Shown: in pieces, positions 1 to 9,167 of the stretch
How the letters are laid out: the number at the start of each line of letters is the position of its first letter
Position numbering within the stretch: the first letter of the stretch is position 1
Source: Oscillospiraceae bacterium
GTDB lineage: Bacteria > Bacillota_A > Clostridia > Oscillospirales > Ruminococcaceae
DNA length: 64,000 nt
Assembly: GCA_017829075.1 (NCBI GenBank)
Contig: JAGAJA010000073.1
Span: forward strand, 4,342-68,341
Direction: 5' to 3'
The notes under the pieces: model-generated
Told to the model about the DNA's origin: nothing
What the model saw: only the letters and a program-made list of their open reading frames with translations
The model's database searches: none
Translations under genes and position numbers: made by a program

Positions 1-1252
1 GAAGTCCAGTAGGTCTTATCACCTGCTCCACTATCTGTGTGGAATGTTCCTTCTCAAAGTCGCCGGGAGTCGCCGAAACGAACACAGCCTGCCCTACCTT
101 TGAATAGAACTCATCAAAATTCATCGGGCGGTTGTCGTAAGCCGAGGGCAGCCGGAAGCCATAATCCACAAGGTTCTTTTTCCGGGCGAAGTCGCCTCCG
201 TACATTCCCCTTACCTGCGGCAGAGTAACGTGGCTCTCGTCCACGAACAGCAGGAAGTCCTCCGGGAAGTGGTCGATAAGCGTCACCGGAGTGGAGCCGG
301 GAGCGCGCCCGGACAGTATCCGGGAGTAGTTCTCTACACCCTTGCAGGTGCCTATCTCCCCCAGCATTTCCATATCGTAACGTGTGCGCTGTTCAATGCG
401 CTGGGCTTCGATAAGCTTGTTGTTTTCGGTGAAATACTGCACCCGCTCCTCCATTTCGCGGGTGATCTCCTCCAAAGCGGTGTGCAGCCGCTCGTGACCC
501 ACGATATAATGCGAAGCCGGGAATATCATGCAGTGCAGCAGCGTTGAGCGCACCTGTCCGGTGAGCGCGTCGAACTCGCTGATACGGTCTATTTCGTCCC
601 CGAAGAACTCCACCCGTATCGCGGTTTCATTCGTGCCACCCGCCGGGAATATCTCCAGAGTATCGCCCTTTGCCCGGAACTTGTTTCGGGTGAAGGATAT
701 CTCGTTGCGCTCGTACTGAATCTCCACCAGCCGCTTTATTACCTCCTCGCGGCTGATCTCCTGACCCTGACGCAGGGACAGGGTATTGCTGCGGTAATCC
801 TCCGGACTGCCCAGCGAATAAATACAGGACACCGACGCGACGATTATCACGTCCCGCCGCTCCGCAAGAGCCATTGTCGCCGAATGGCGCAGGCGGTCTA
901 TCTCGTCGTTTATCGCGCTGTCCTTTTCGATATACGCGTCAGTGGAGGGAATGTAAGCCTCCGGCTGGTAGTAGTCATAATACGAAACGAAATACTCCAC
1001 CGCATTGTTCGGGAAGAACTCCCGGAACTCAGAGCATAGCTGCGCCGCAAGGGTCTTGTTATGCGCAAGTACAAGGGTGGGACGGTTGACATTCGCGATG
1101 ATATTCGCCATTGTGAAGGTCTTTCCGGAGCCGGTAACTCCGAGCAGGGTCTGTTCCTTGTCCCCCCGGAGGATTCCCTCGGAAAGCGCCTTTATCGCTT
1201 CCGGCTGGTCGCCGGTGGGAGAATACTGCGAATGAAGCTCAAAATGATCCAT
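1..1252 (-). CDS. uvrB: UvrABC system protein B, 3' part cut by window edge
   Basis: Translating the reverse strand from the ATG at 1252 gives [20 protein letters not shown], the characteristic UvrB N-terminus. It is followed by Walker A GVTGSGKT and the DNA-gripping beta-hairpin region with [12 protein letters not shown]. UvrB is the helicase-like damage-verification subunit of nucleotide excision repair and works with UvrA and UvrC in the cytoplasm. About 417 codons are visible of a usual 650-680; the C-terminal helicase and UvrC-binding parts lie off the window. A GGAG site overlaps the radC stop just upstream, so radC and uvrB are almost certainly co-transcribed with a 9-base gap. Confidence 0.97.
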   Translation of the reverse strand, partial: MDHFELHSQYSPTGDQPEAIKALSEGILRGDKEQTLLGVTGSGKTFTMANIIANVNRPTLVLAHNKTLAAQLCSEFREFFPNNAVEYFVSYYDYYQPEAYIPSTDAYIEKDSAINDEIDRLRHSATMALAERRDVIIVASVSCIYSLGSPEDYRSNTLSLRQGQEISREEVIKRLVEIQYERNEISFTRNKFRAKGDTLEIFPAGGTNETAIRVEFFGDEIDRISEFDALTGQVRSTLLHCMIFPASHYIVGHERLHTALEEITREMEERVQYFTENNKLIEAQRIEQRTRYDMEMLGEIGTCKGVENYSRILSGRAPGSTPVTLIDHFPEDFLLFVDESHVTLPQVRGMYGGDFARKKNLVDYGFRLPSAYDNRPMNFDEFYSKVGQAVFVSATPGDFEKEHSTQIVEQVIRPTGL

Positions 1253-1260
1253 AATAACTC

Positions 1261-1959
1261 CTATAACCAGATATCCGGCAGCATTCCGGCGGTTCGCATG
1301 GAATAGCTGTCCTCTTCGTTCGTGATGATATGGTCAACAAGGTTGATGCCGATGTTTTTCAGCGCAGCCGCGACCCGCCTTGTCGCCGCGATATCCGCCG
1401 ACGACGGAAGCAGCACGCCCTTCGGGTGGCTGTGGGCAAGGATTATGTTGCTGCATTGTGTGCGTATCGCCTTTGTTACTATCGTTCTCAGGTCAAAATC
1501 CACCGAGTTGGGACCTCCGCGGGAAATCTGCGCCTCCCCTATCAGATTGAGGGTCTGGTCGAGGAACAGCGCGTGCGCCTCCTCAACGGCGCAGCCCTTC
1601 AGCAGATCATAGCAGAATTTCCTCACGCTCTCAGAGGTGGAAAGCTTCATTCCCGCGATGTCCGCCTTGCTGTACTTCCGGGCGAAATCTTTCATGAAGC
1701 TTATCAGCGCCGCCGCTGTAACTCCCACGTTCTTCTCGCCGACAAGCTCGTCATAGCCGGCGTTCAGCACTCCCTCAAGAGAGCCGAACTTGTCTATAAG
1801 CTGGTGGCTGATATCGTTAGTGTTCCTACGGGAATAGGCGGTATACAGAAAGATCTCAAGGATCTCGTGCTCCTCAAAGCAGTCTATACCATGCTCCAGA
1901 TATCTTTTCAGCATTCTCTGCCGGTGTCCGGCATGTAAATTTTTTTCTTCCGCCATCAT
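1261..1959 (-). CDS. radC: RadC family protein (JAB/MPN domain)
   Basis: About 232 residues. An N-terminal helix-hairpin-helix-like region is followed by a JAB1/MPN metalloprotease-like domain with the JAMM-type segment LAHSHPKG and a downstream SSAD. The family (UPF0758) was named for DNA repair but its biochemical role is unsettled. The open frame extends to 2016, but the Met pair at 1956-1959 follows a GAAAGAGG site, so the start is placed there. It is the first gene of a radC-uvrB pair. No rearrangement is seen. Confidence 0.9.
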   Translation of the reverse strand: MMAEEKNLHAGHRQRMLKRYLEHGIDCFEEHEILEIFLYTAYSRRNTNDISHQLIDKFGSLEGVLNAGYDELVGEKNVGVTAAALISFMKDFARKYSKADIAGMKLSTSESVRKFCYDLLKGCAVEEAHALFLDQTLNLIGEAQISRGGPNSVDFDLRTIVTKAIRTQCSNIILAHSHPKGVLLPSSADIAATRRVAAALKNIGINLVDHIITNEEDSYSMRTAGMLPDIWL

Positions 1960-2084
1960 CAGACCTCTTTCACGTTTCTGGAATTGCATGAACAACACAT
2001 TATCATTATACCGCAAACTATTTTATTTGTCAATAGCAGAATTAGGGCAATATCACGATATAGGTAAATACATCTTTACCCCGC

Positions 2085-2113
2085 TTGACTTTTAGCTTAT
2101 TTAGTTATATAAT
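2085..2113 (+). promoter_or_regulatory. sigma-A type promoter
   Basis: TTGACT (2085-2090), a 17-base spacer and TATAAT (2108-2113), about 57 bases before the SGNH hydrolase start. Confidence 0.8.
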
Positions 2114-2169
2114 AGGTAACGGATTTTTGATATTAATATATAAATATAAAGAACAAAGAGAGGTACATC

Positions 2170-3294
2170 ATGACTAAGCACTGGGCAAGCGTGTGGGGCA
2201 ACGCCATCTCGATAGGAGAAAACCGCCCCGAAAGCTACAACAAGGATCTCACCTTCCGCTACCCGATCTATTCCCAGTTCGGAGGGAGCGCGGTGCGGCT
2301 CACCTTTGACAACTACTGCGGAACTGAGCCGGTCACATTTAATAAAGTAACAGTTTTCATTGACGGGAAATTCTATCCCGTGACCTTCGGAGGAAAGCGG
2401 GAAGCTGAGATAGCCGCCGGAGGGAACATAGTTTCCGACGAACTTCCCTGCGAGATACAGCCGCAGAGCCTTATTACCGTGAGCTTCTGGTTCAGGGATT
2501 TCACCCAGCTCCGTTCGGCGGTATACACCAGCGGCCCGCTCACCGAGGGCTATTACGCAATGGGCGACATGACTGAGGTGGAGCTTATCCCCAACGATAT
2601 AATGCGCCCGATAAGCATAATTTATTTCCTGAGCAATGTGTCAGTGCTGACTGCCCTGGAAAACAGAACTGTCGTCTGCTATGGCGACTCTATCACCGCG
2701 CAGGACTGGCCGGAATACCTCACCCTGCGCTGCAACCGCGAGGACAAGCTCAGTACCGCCGTTATCCGCCGGGCGGCAAGCGGCACGAGAATGCTCCGGG
2801 AATATAGCTGCATCACCTACGAGTCCTACGGGCTTATGGGAAAGAAGCGGTTCGAGCACGAAGTCCCCACAGACGGCGCAGACACTGTAATTATCCAGCA
2901 TGGAATAAACGACATTATACACCCGGTAGGCACAGAGGTAAACCCCTTCCGCCCGATGAGCGATATGCCCACCGCCGAGGAGCTTATCAGCTTCATGGAG
3001 TACTACATCTCCGAGTCCCGGAAATTCGGCTACAAGGTGTATGTCGGAACACTGCTGCCTATCGAGGGCTGGCGTACTTACGCGCCGTTCCGGGAGGAGG
3101 TTCGTTCCCGGTTCAACGACTGGATACGCTCCACGCCCATCATCGACGGCTGTATTGACTTCGACCGGGCGCTCGCCGACCCGGAGCGTCCCACAAGAAT
3201 GCTGCCGAAATTCGACAGCGGCGACCACCTCCACCCCAGCAAGGCAGGCTACAAGCAGATGGCGGATATCGTGCCGGAGGAAATTCTCAGATAA
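2170..3294 (+). CDS. SGNH/GDSL-type hydrolase with N-terminal beta-sandwich domain
   Basis: 374 residues starting at an ATG after AAAGAGAGG. The C-terminal half shows SGNH blocks: block I VVCYGDSITAQ (nucleophile Ser, around residue 178), block III HGIND, and block V GDHLHPS carrying the catalytic Asp and His. The N-terminal ~165 residues look like the jelly-roll accessory domain found in secreted or cytosolic acyl-esterases of this family. There is no signal peptide, so a cytoplasmic esterase acting on acetylated sugars or similar esters is the best guess; the substrate is not inferable. It is a single-gene unit with its own promoter and terminator. Confidence 0.85.
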   Translation: MTKHWASVWGNAISIGENRPESYNKDLTFRYPIYSQFGGSAVRLTFDNYCGTEPVTFNKVTVFIDGKFYPVTFGGKREAEIAAGGNIVSDELPCEIQPQSLITVSFWFRDFTQLRSAVYTSGPLTEGYYAMGDMTEVELIPNDIMRPISIIYFLSNVSVLTALENRTVVCYGDSITAQDWPEYLTLRCNREDKLSTAVIRRAASGTRMLREYSCITYESYGLMGKKRFEHEVPTDGADTVIIQHGINDIIHPVGTEVNPFRPMSDMPTAEELISFMEYYISESRKFGYKVYVGTLLPIEGWRTYAPFREEVRSRFNDWIRSTPIIDGCIDFDRALADPERPTRMLPKFDSGDHLHPSKAGYKQMADIVPEEILR

Positions 3295-3323
3295 ATCACT
3301 AATTAAACAATCATATTCTCTCT

Positions 3324-3348
3324 CCCCGGAAATTTCCGGGGATTTTTT
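3324..3348 (+). terminator. intrinsic terminator
   Basis: A perfect 18-base palindrome CCCCGGAAATTTCCGGGG followed by ATTTTTT closes the SGNH hydrolase unit. Confidence 0.9.
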
Positions 3349-3430
3349 GTGCAATTACTACAATTATTTTTATCGTTTTCATTTATATCCAATAAAACCT
3401 ATAAAATTTATATGAATTATAAAAAACCTA

Positions 3431-3459
3431 TTGACAACATCGGTTATTATTGGTATAAT
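3431..3459 (+). promoter_or_regulatory. promoter of the metNIQ operon
   Basis: Consensus TTGACA (3431-3436), 17-base spacer, TATAAT (3454-3459). The transcript would carry about 140 bases of leader before metN, including the small ORF at 3513. I see no S-box (SAM) riboswitch or T-box signature in it. Confidence 0.85.
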
Positions 3460-3512
3460 ACATAACATAAAGCCTACCAAACATATAGGCATAAAGAAAG
3501 GAAACGGTATTC

Positions 3513-3569
3513 ATGAGAGCGATATTCACAAAGCTTCTCCGCAGGAATTTCCGGTTCGGACGAATGTGA
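3513..3569 (+). CDS. possible 18-residue leader peptide upstream of metN
   Basis: ATG at 3513 follows AAAGAAAGGAAACGG and encodes 18 residues rich in Arg and Phe (contains LLRRNFRFGRM); the last sense codon before TGA is Met. Just after the stop, CTCAG (3575-3579) can pair with CTGAG (3594-3598), which overlaps the GAGGTGGAG ribosome site of metN. This layout fits a leader that controls metN translation. The coding claim is inferred from start, ribosome site and position only. Confidence 0.45.
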   Translation: MRAIFTKLLRRNFRFGRM

Positions 3570-3606
3570 CAATTCTCAGAATGATTTCATGAACTGAGGT
3601 GGAGCA

Positions 3607-4641
3607 ATGATACGTCTTGAACACATAACCAAGACCTACGTCAACGCAGGCAAGAAATTCAACGCCGCAGACGACGTGAGCCTTAAAATAGAAAAGGGCG
3701 AGATCTTCGGCATTATCGGCTTTTCCGGCGCTGGAAAATCCACGCTGGTGCGCTGTATCAATCTGCTGGAGCGTCCCGACAGCGGCAGGGTTCTGATAAA
3801 CGGCAGGGACATAACAGCTCTGCACGGCGCGGAGCTTCGGCGGCAGAGAAAGAAGATCGGAATGATCTTCCAGCATTTCAATCTGTTCGCCTCCCGCACT
3901 GTACTGCAAAATGTTATCTTCCCGATACGGTACAGCGGACTGTCCCGCAGGGAGCTTAAAGAAAAAGCGATGAAGCTGCTGGAGCTTGTTGGTATCTCCG
4001 ACAAGGCAGGAGCTTATCCCTCGGAGCTTTCCGGAGGTCAGAAGCAGCGCGCGGCGATAGCAAGAGCATTAGCAAGCGACCCGGAGATTCTGCTGTGCGA
4101 CGAAGCCACATCTGCTCTCGACCCGCAGACCACCGAATCTATCCTGAAGCTGCTGAGATCCCTCAACGCAAAGCTGGGAATTACAATAGTGCTTATCACC
4201 CACCAGATGAACGTGGTAAAGGAGATATGCACCCGCACCGCCGTAATGGAAAACGGCAAAGTTGTGGAGATGGGCGATGTGTTCGAGATATTCGCGAACC
4301 CGCAGCAGCCGGTTACCCGCTCGTTCGTGGACACAACCTCCTCTCTCAGCGGAATAAACACGCTGATAGAAGAGAATTCTCCGCTGGTTCAGCTAAAACC
4401 GGGTCAGCAGATACTCCGGTTCAAGTACCTTGAAAGAAGCGCGTGTGAAGCCCTTGTATCAAGCATTTCCCGGAAGTTCAGCATTGACCTCAACATCATC
4501 TTCGGCAGCATTGAGATCATAGGAGAAAACCCGATCGGCGGTCTTGTAGTGATCGCAGAGGGCGAGCCTGCCGATATTAACGCGGCGGTAGAATACCTCC
4601 GGAGCATCAACGTTGGAGTGGAGGTGATTTTAAGTGCCTGA
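3607..4641 (+). CDS. metN: Methionine ABC transporter ATP-binding protein
   Basis: 344 residues. Walker A GFSGAGKST (about residue 39), ABC signature LSGGQKQR, Walker B ILLCDEATSALD and a switch His in LITHQ are all present. The last ~75 residues form the NIL (ACT-like) domain, which in MetN binds methionine and trans-inhibits transport. It energises uptake of L- or D-methionine at the inner face of the membrane with MetI and MetQ. Starts after GAGGTGGAGCA and overlaps metI by 8 bases, so translation is probably coupled. Confidence 0.95.
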   Translation: MIRLEHITKTYVNAGKKFNAADDVSLKIEKGEIFGIIGFSGAGKSTLVRCINLLERPDSGRVLINGRDITALHGAELRRQRKKIGMIFQHFNLFASRTVLQNVIFPIRYSGLSRRELKEKAMKLLELVGISDKAGAYPSELSGGQKQRAAIARALASDPEILLCDEATSALDPQTTESILKLLRSLNAKLGITIVLITHQMNVVKEICTRTAVMENGKVVEMGDVFEIFANPQQPVTRSFVDTTSSLSGINTLIEENSPLVQLKPGQQILRFKYLERSACEALVSSISRKFSIDLNIIFGSIEIIGENPIGGLVVIAEGEPADINAAVEYLRSINVGVEVILSA

Positions 4642-5314
4642 GTTCATCGAACAGATCATGCCGAATGTCCTCAAGAAGCTCCCTGCTTTAGGTGAGGCTA
4701 CACTTGAAACCCTCGAAATGACAGGAATTTCCGCGCTGTTCATTCTGGTTCTCGGAATGGCTCTCGGAATTCTGCTGACAGTCACCCGCAAGGGCGGTCT
4801 TTTAGAAAACGCGGCGGTTTACCGGGTGCTTGACGTGATCATCAATCTGCTTCGTTCAGTGCCTTTCATCATTCTGCTGTTCCTGCTCATTCCTCTGACA
4901 AGAATTATCAGCGGTACTTCTATCGGCGTAGTAGGCTCGATATTCCCGCTGATCGTCGGCACTGTGCCGTTCTTCTCACGTCAGGCGGAGGCGGCTCTCG
5001 CAGGTGTTGACCCCGGTCTTATCGAAGCGGCGCAGTCAATGGGCTGCTCAAAGATCGGCATAATATTCAGAGTATACCTGAAGGAAAGCGTTCCGGCTCT
5101 TTCAAGAGGTATCACGATAACGCTCATAAACCTCGTCGGACTTACCGCAATGGCGGGCGCAGTCGGCGCGGGCGGACTAGGAAACTTCGCCTATGTTCAG
5201 GGCGTTCAGAGAAACAGCTACGACATTATCTGCGCGGCAGTGGTCGTGCTGGTGCTTATCGTTCAGATAATTCAGATCGCCGGAAATATCATCGCTAAGA
5301 AAAGCGAGAAATAA
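4634..5314 (+). CDS. metI: Methionine ABC transporter permease
   Basis: 226 residues with about five hydrophobic membrane segments and the BPD_transp_1 EAA-like loop around GLIEAAQSMGCSKIGIIF, which contacts MetN. It opens with GTG at 4634 inside the end of metN after a GGAG site. It forms the membrane channel of the methionine importer. Length and order (N-I-Q) are standard for the family. Confidence 0.94.
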   Translation: MPEFIEQIMPNVLKKLPALGEATLETLEMTGISALFILVLGMALGILLTVTRKGGLLENAAVYRVLDVIINLLRSVPFIILLFLLIPLTRIISGTSIGVVGSIFPLIVGTVPFFSRQAEAALAGVDPGLIEAAQSMGCSKIGIIFRVYLKESVPALSRGITITLINLVGLTAMAGAVGAGGLGNFAYVQGVQRNSYDIICAAVVVLVLIVQIIQIAGNIIAKKSEK

Positions 5315-5340
5315 TTTACATATCAAAGGAGATAAATACT

Positions 5341-6309
5341 ATGTCTATCAGAAATAAATTCGCATTTTCACTCACAGCGGTACTCGCCGCAGTTTCCCTC
5401 ACCGCTTGCAGCGGCGGCACTACCTCCTCCAGCAGCTCCGCTTCTAATTCTGAGTTAGCAGACTGCTGCTCCGGTGATAGTTCCTCCTCCGGAAACAGCT
5501 CCGCGGCTGAAAGCTCCGAAGCCGACAGCGCAGCAACTGAAAGCGAAACAGCCTACTCCCCGGAGAACCCCGTTACCGTAAGAATAGGTCTTACCGGCAA
5601 CATTTACGAGGATATCTGGGATCCGATAAAGGAAAAACTTGCTCCGGAGGGCATCATCATTGAGTACGAGCAGTTCACCAGCTTCAATATCCCGAACAAC
5701 GCGCTGGCAAACGGCGAGATCGAGATGAACGCATTCCAGCACCACGCTTACTTCAACAATGACGTTGCTTCAAACGGCTATGATATCACGCCTATCGGCG
5801 ATACCTTCATCGTTGCAATGAACATCTACACCTCCAAGGGAATTACGATCGAGGATGCGCTGGCTTCCACAGAAACGCTGAAGATCGCTGTTCCGAACGA
5901 TGTCACCAACGAGGGCAGAGCGCTCAGACTGCTTGAAAGCGCAGGCTTCTTCAACATTAATGACGGCGCGGGAGCTTCTCCGGAGATCACAGATATCAGC
6001 GAATACGCTGTTCCTGTTGAGTTTGTCGAGGTAGACGCAAACCTTGTTTACTCCGTTATCGACGACGTTGACCTTGCGGTCATCAACGGCAACTATGCGC
6101 TGGACAGCGGACTTTCCGCAGACGACGCTATCTTCAAGGAGAGCGAATACGCCGACAACAGCTACTACTGCCTTATCGCAGTAAGAACCGAGGACAAGGA
6201 CAACCCCGTTTACAAGAGAATTGTTGAGGAATACCAGACTCAGGACACAATTGATATCTACAACACTCAGTTCAAGGGCTTCTTTGTTCCGGCTTGGACG
6301 CTCGGATAA
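5341..6309 (+). CDS. metQ: Methionine-binding lipoprotein (NLPA family)
   Basis: 322 residues. An N-terminal signal ends in lipobox LTAC (Cys23), so the mature protein is lipid-anchored outside the membrane. A Ser/Ala/Glu-rich linker of ~45 residues separates the anchor from the NLPA domain, which begins near VTVRIGLTGN. The domain contains the usual FQHHAYF substrate-pocket segment. A GGAG site lies 8-12 bases upstream of the start. It delivers methionine to MetNI. The linker is longer than in many homologues, common in Gram-positive gut Clostridia. Confidence 0.93.
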   Translation: MSIRNKFAFSLTAVLAAVSLTACSGGTTSSSSSASNSELADCCSGDSSSSGNSSAAESSEADSAATESETAYSPENPVTVRIGLTGNIYEDIWDPIKEKLAPEGIIIEYEQFTSFNIPNNALANGEIEMNAFQHHAYFNNDVASNGYDITPIGDTFIVAMNIYTSKGITIEDALASTETLKIAVPNDVTNEGRALRLLESAGFFNINDGAGASPEITDISEYAVPVEFVEVDANLVYSVIDDVDLAVINGNYALDSGLSADDAIFKESEYADNSYYCLIAVRTEDKDNPVYKRIVEEYQTQDTIDIYNTQFKGFFVPAWTLG

Positions 6310-6345
6310 TTCACGGAATGTAATTCTGGCAAAGGGAGTATCGGC

Positions 6346-7710
6346 ATGGAAGAATTGCTTCAGATAATTAAAGACACGTCACGGGTAAAGATCGGCGGTA
6401 TTGAGGACAAATACCTTTCCGATACGCTGGGCAGGCTCAAAGGCACTGCGGCGGCGCTGGTTTTCCCGGTTTCCACCGAGGAGGTAAGCGCAGTGATGAG
6501 GTTCGCTTACGAAAACGGACTTCCGGTAACTCCGCGGGGCGCGGGAACAAATCTTGTCGGCTCCACAGTTCCCCACGGTCAGGGAATTATCCTCGACCTG
6601 TCGCTGATGAACCACGTTCTTGAAATAGACGAGGGCACTTTCACCGCAGTAGTCGAGCCGGGAGTAGTTCTTCAGGATTTCCAGAAGCTGGTGGAAGCTC
6701 AGGGGCTGTTCTATCCCCCGGATCCCGGCGAGAAAACCGCCACTATCGGCGGCAACATCTCCACCAACGCCGGAGGAATGAGAGCCGTAAAGTACGGCGT
6801 GACAAGGGATTACGTCCGGGGACTGGAATTAGTGCTTGCGGACGGCAGAGTGATGACCGTCGGCAGCAAGAACGTCAAGGACGCCAGCGGACTGTCGCTG
6901 AAAAACCTCATCATCGGCTCTGAGGGTACGCTTGCGGTAATCACAAAGTGCATTCTGAAGCTGATTCCAAAGCCGGAGAAGTCTCTTTCAGTGGTAGTCC
7001 CCTTCCCCGACCTCAACACGGGAATTGCCGGAGTTCTTAGCATTATCCGCGCCAACGCAAACCCTACTGCGATAGAATTCGCGGAGCGCAGCGTAATCGA
7101 ACTGGGCGAAAAATTCACCGGGCTGAAATTCCCTGTTCCGGAGGCGGGGGCTTACATAATACTCACCTTTGACGGACGTGAAAACGCAGTTCATGACAGC
7201 GCAGCTCTTGTAAAAGCCGTTGCGGAAAAGGCAGGCGCGCTGGATTACATCACCCTCAGCGACCCGGCGCAGGCAGCGGATATCTGGAAGATCCGTGGCT
7301 GTCTTGTAAAGGCTGTCGAGGAAGTCAGCGAGCAGGAGCCGGTGGATCTGGTAGTTCCTATCGACAAAACCGCGGATTTCATCGGATTTGTCCACGAAAC
7401 CGAAAAGAAAACCGGTATGCAGATGGTCGCATTTGGACACGCCGGCGACGGAAACGTTCATCTCTGCATGGTTCGCGGCAGCCGTAATAACGAGCAGTGG
7501 GAGCATGAACTCCACGAGAACATGACTACCGTCTACAATTACGCGTATTCCCTCGGCGGACTTACCTCCGGCGAACACGGTATAGGCGTTGCGAAACGTC
7601 CTTATTTCCTCGGCGCGACAGATCCCGTCAATCTTGAGGTAATGCGTTCTATAAAGACCGCGCTGGACGAAAAGCATATCCTGAACGATCACATTTCATA
7701 CTTAAAGTAA
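6346..7710 (+). CDS. FAD-linked oxidase, GlcD/D-lactate dehydrogenase type
   Basis: 454 residues. The N-terminal PCMH-type FAD domain shows TPRGAGTNL and GGNISTNAGGMRAVKYG; the C-terminal FAD-oxidase domain has GHAGDGNVH and GEHGIGVAKR, the metal/substrate-site motifs of GlcD and D-lactate dehydrogenases. Expected reaction: FAD-dependent oxidation of a D-2-hydroxyacid to a 2-oxoacid. It sits 15 bases before an aminotransferase, which fits conversion between a hydroxyacid, 2-oxoacid and amino acid. No electron-transfer partner (EtfAB or GlcF) is adjacent. The exact substrate is not decidable. Confidence 0.9.
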   Translation: MEELLQIIKDTSRVKIGGIEDKYLSDTLGRLKGTAAALVFPVSTEEVSAVMRFAYENGLPVTPRGAGTNLVGSTVPHGQGIILDLSLMNHVLEIDEGTFTAVVEPGVVLQDFQKLVEAQGLFYPPDPGEKTATIGGNISTNAGGMRAVKYGVTRDYVRGLELVLADGRVMTVGSKNVKDASGLSLKNLIIGSEGTLAVITKCILKLIPKPEKSLSVVVPFPDLNTGIAGVLSIIRANANPTAIEFAERSVIELGEKFTGLKFPVPEAGAYIILTFDGRENAVHDSAALVKAVAEKAGALDYITLSDPAQAADIWKIRGCLVKAVEEVSEQEPVDLVVPIDKTADFIGFVHETEKKTGMQMVAFGHAGDGNVHLCMVRGSRNNEQWEHELHENMTTVYNYAYSLGGLTSGEHGIGVAKRPYFLGATDPVNLEVMRSIKTALDEKHILNDHISYLK

Positions 7711-7724
7711 AGAGAGAATTTATC

Positions 7725-8891
7725 ATGACTGACCTTTCACTCAGAACGGCGGGATTTACCGATTCCGTGATCCGCCGCATGACCCGGATCTCCAACAAAT
7801 ACGGAGCCGTGAACCTGTCCCAGGGCTTCCCGGATTTCCAGCCGCCGCAGGAAATACTCAACCGCCTTGCGGAGGTGACAAAGGAGGATTTCCACCAGTA
7901 CGCCACCACATGGGGCGCGCAGAATTTCCGCGAAGCCGTTGCTGAAAAGCAGAAGAAATTCATGGGCTACGACATCGACCCGAACAGCGAGATAACCGTG
8001 ACCTGCGGCAGTACGGAGGCTATGATGGCGGCTATGCTGTCGGTGACAAATCCCGGCGACAAGGTGATAGTATTCTCTCCGTTCTATGAGAATTACGGCG
8101 CGGACGCGATACTTTCCGGCGCTCAGCCGATATATGTGCCGCTTATTCCGCCGGAATACAATTTTGACGCAGACGTGCTTGAGGACGCGTTCAAGCAGCG
8201 CCCGAAGGCGCTTATTCTCTGCAATCCCTCAAACCCCTGCGGTAAAGTGTTCACGCGGGAGGAATTGCAGCTTATCGCAGACCTCGCCGAGAAATATGAC
8301 GTGTACGTCATCACCGATGAGGTTTACGAGCATATCGTCTACGAGCCGTACAAGCACGTTTATTTCTCCGCTCTCCCCGGAATGAGAAATCGCACTATCT
8401 GCTGCAGTTCCCTCTCCAAGACCTATTCCATCACCGGCTGGCGGCTGGGATATGTTATCGCGCCGCCGGAGATAATCGACCGTGTGAAGAAAGTCCACGA
8501 CTTCCTGACTGTCGGCGCGGCTGCCCCGTTGCAGGAAGCGGCGGTGGTGGGACTGAAATTCGGCGATGATTACTACCGCTGGCTTCAGGAAAAATACACC
8601 CACATGAGAAAGCTGTTCCTTGACGGACTTGACCGGATAGGACTTCCACATAACGTCCCGCAGGGAGCGTATTACGTCATGGTGGATATGTCGGAATTCG
8701 GCTACTCCAGCGATCTCAAGCTGTGCGAGGCTCTGGCGGAACACGTCGGAGTGGGCGCAGTCCCCGGCTCAAGCTTCTTCCGGGAGCCGGAAAACAGGTA
8801 CGTCAGACTTCACTTCGCAAAGCAGGACGAAACGCTGAACGCCGCGCTTGACCGGCTGGCGGATATCCGCAGAAAGCTTCCCAAAGAATAA
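7725..8891 (+). CDS. PLP-dependent class I/II aminotransferase
   Basis: 388 residues. Family landmarks are NPSNPCGKVF, ITDEVYEH (Asp and Tyr that hold PLP), and SSLSKTYSITGWRLGY with the Schiff-base Lys; the substrate-carboxylate Arg is in ENRYVRLHFA near the C-terminus. It transfers amino groups between an amino acid and a 2-oxoacid in the cytoplasm. It is similar in layout to aspartate, MetE- or kynurenine-type transaminases. Its position directly after the GlcD-like gene suggests a shared transcript, ending at the hairpins that follow. Confidence 0.92.
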   Translation: MTDLSLRTAGFTDSVIRRMTRISNKYGAVNLSQGFPDFQPPQEILNRLAEVTKEDFHQYATTWGAQNFREAVAEKQKKFMGYDIDPNSEITVTCGSTEAMMAAMLSVTNPGDKVIVFSPFYENYGADAILSGAQPIYVPLIPPEYNFDADVLEDAFKQRPKALILCNPSNPCGKVFTREELQLIADLAEKYDVYVITDEVYEHIVYEPYKHVYFSALPGMRNRTICCSSLSKTYSITGWRLGYVIAPPEIIDRVKKVHDFLTVGAAAPLQEAAVVGLKFGDDYYRWLQEKYTHMRKLFLDGLDRIGLPHNVPQGAYYVMVDMSEFGYSSDLKLCEALAEHVGVGAVPGSSFFREPENRYVRLHFAKQDETLNAALDRLADIRRKLPKE

Positions 8892-8894
8892 AAC

Positions 8895-9157
8895 ACAGCC
8901 TGAGAGGATAAATTCACTTCTCAGGCTGTTCAGACCGGCGAAAAAGTCCCTAAAGGGACTTTCTCGCCGAACATCCGCCCTGCGCGCGTAAGGCATAAGG
9001 AGTTAGCCGTTGCCAGTACACTTGTGCGGATAGAAGTGTTTTTTACCCCGGCAGAGCTGGGGCAAAAAACGGATTTCAAAAGCCCGCTTCGCGGGCAAAA
9101 CAGAGTTTTTCGACAAGCTGTACAGCCTGAGAGGATAAATTCACTTCTCAGGCTGTT
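8895..9157. repeat. two identical 36-bp hairpin repeats enclosing other hairpins
   Basis: A 36-base sequence containing the stem ACAGCCTGAGA...TTCTCAGGCTGT occurs identically at 8895-8930 and 9122-9157. The 191 bases between hold three more hairpins: GGCGA/AAAGTCCC paired with GGGACTTT/TCGCC (8937-8968), a CCCCGGC...GCTGGGG type stem near 9050, and AGCCCGC/GCGGGC near 9080. The outer copies can act as terminators for the aminotransferase (rightward) and the GGDEF gene (leftward). Confidence 0.8.
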
Positions 9158-9167
9158 TGCTGTCGGT

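Noticed and set aside
3350..3606. SAM riboswitch or T-box before metNIQ
   Set aside because: No S-box core, T-box sequence or specifier structure can be recognised in the leader.
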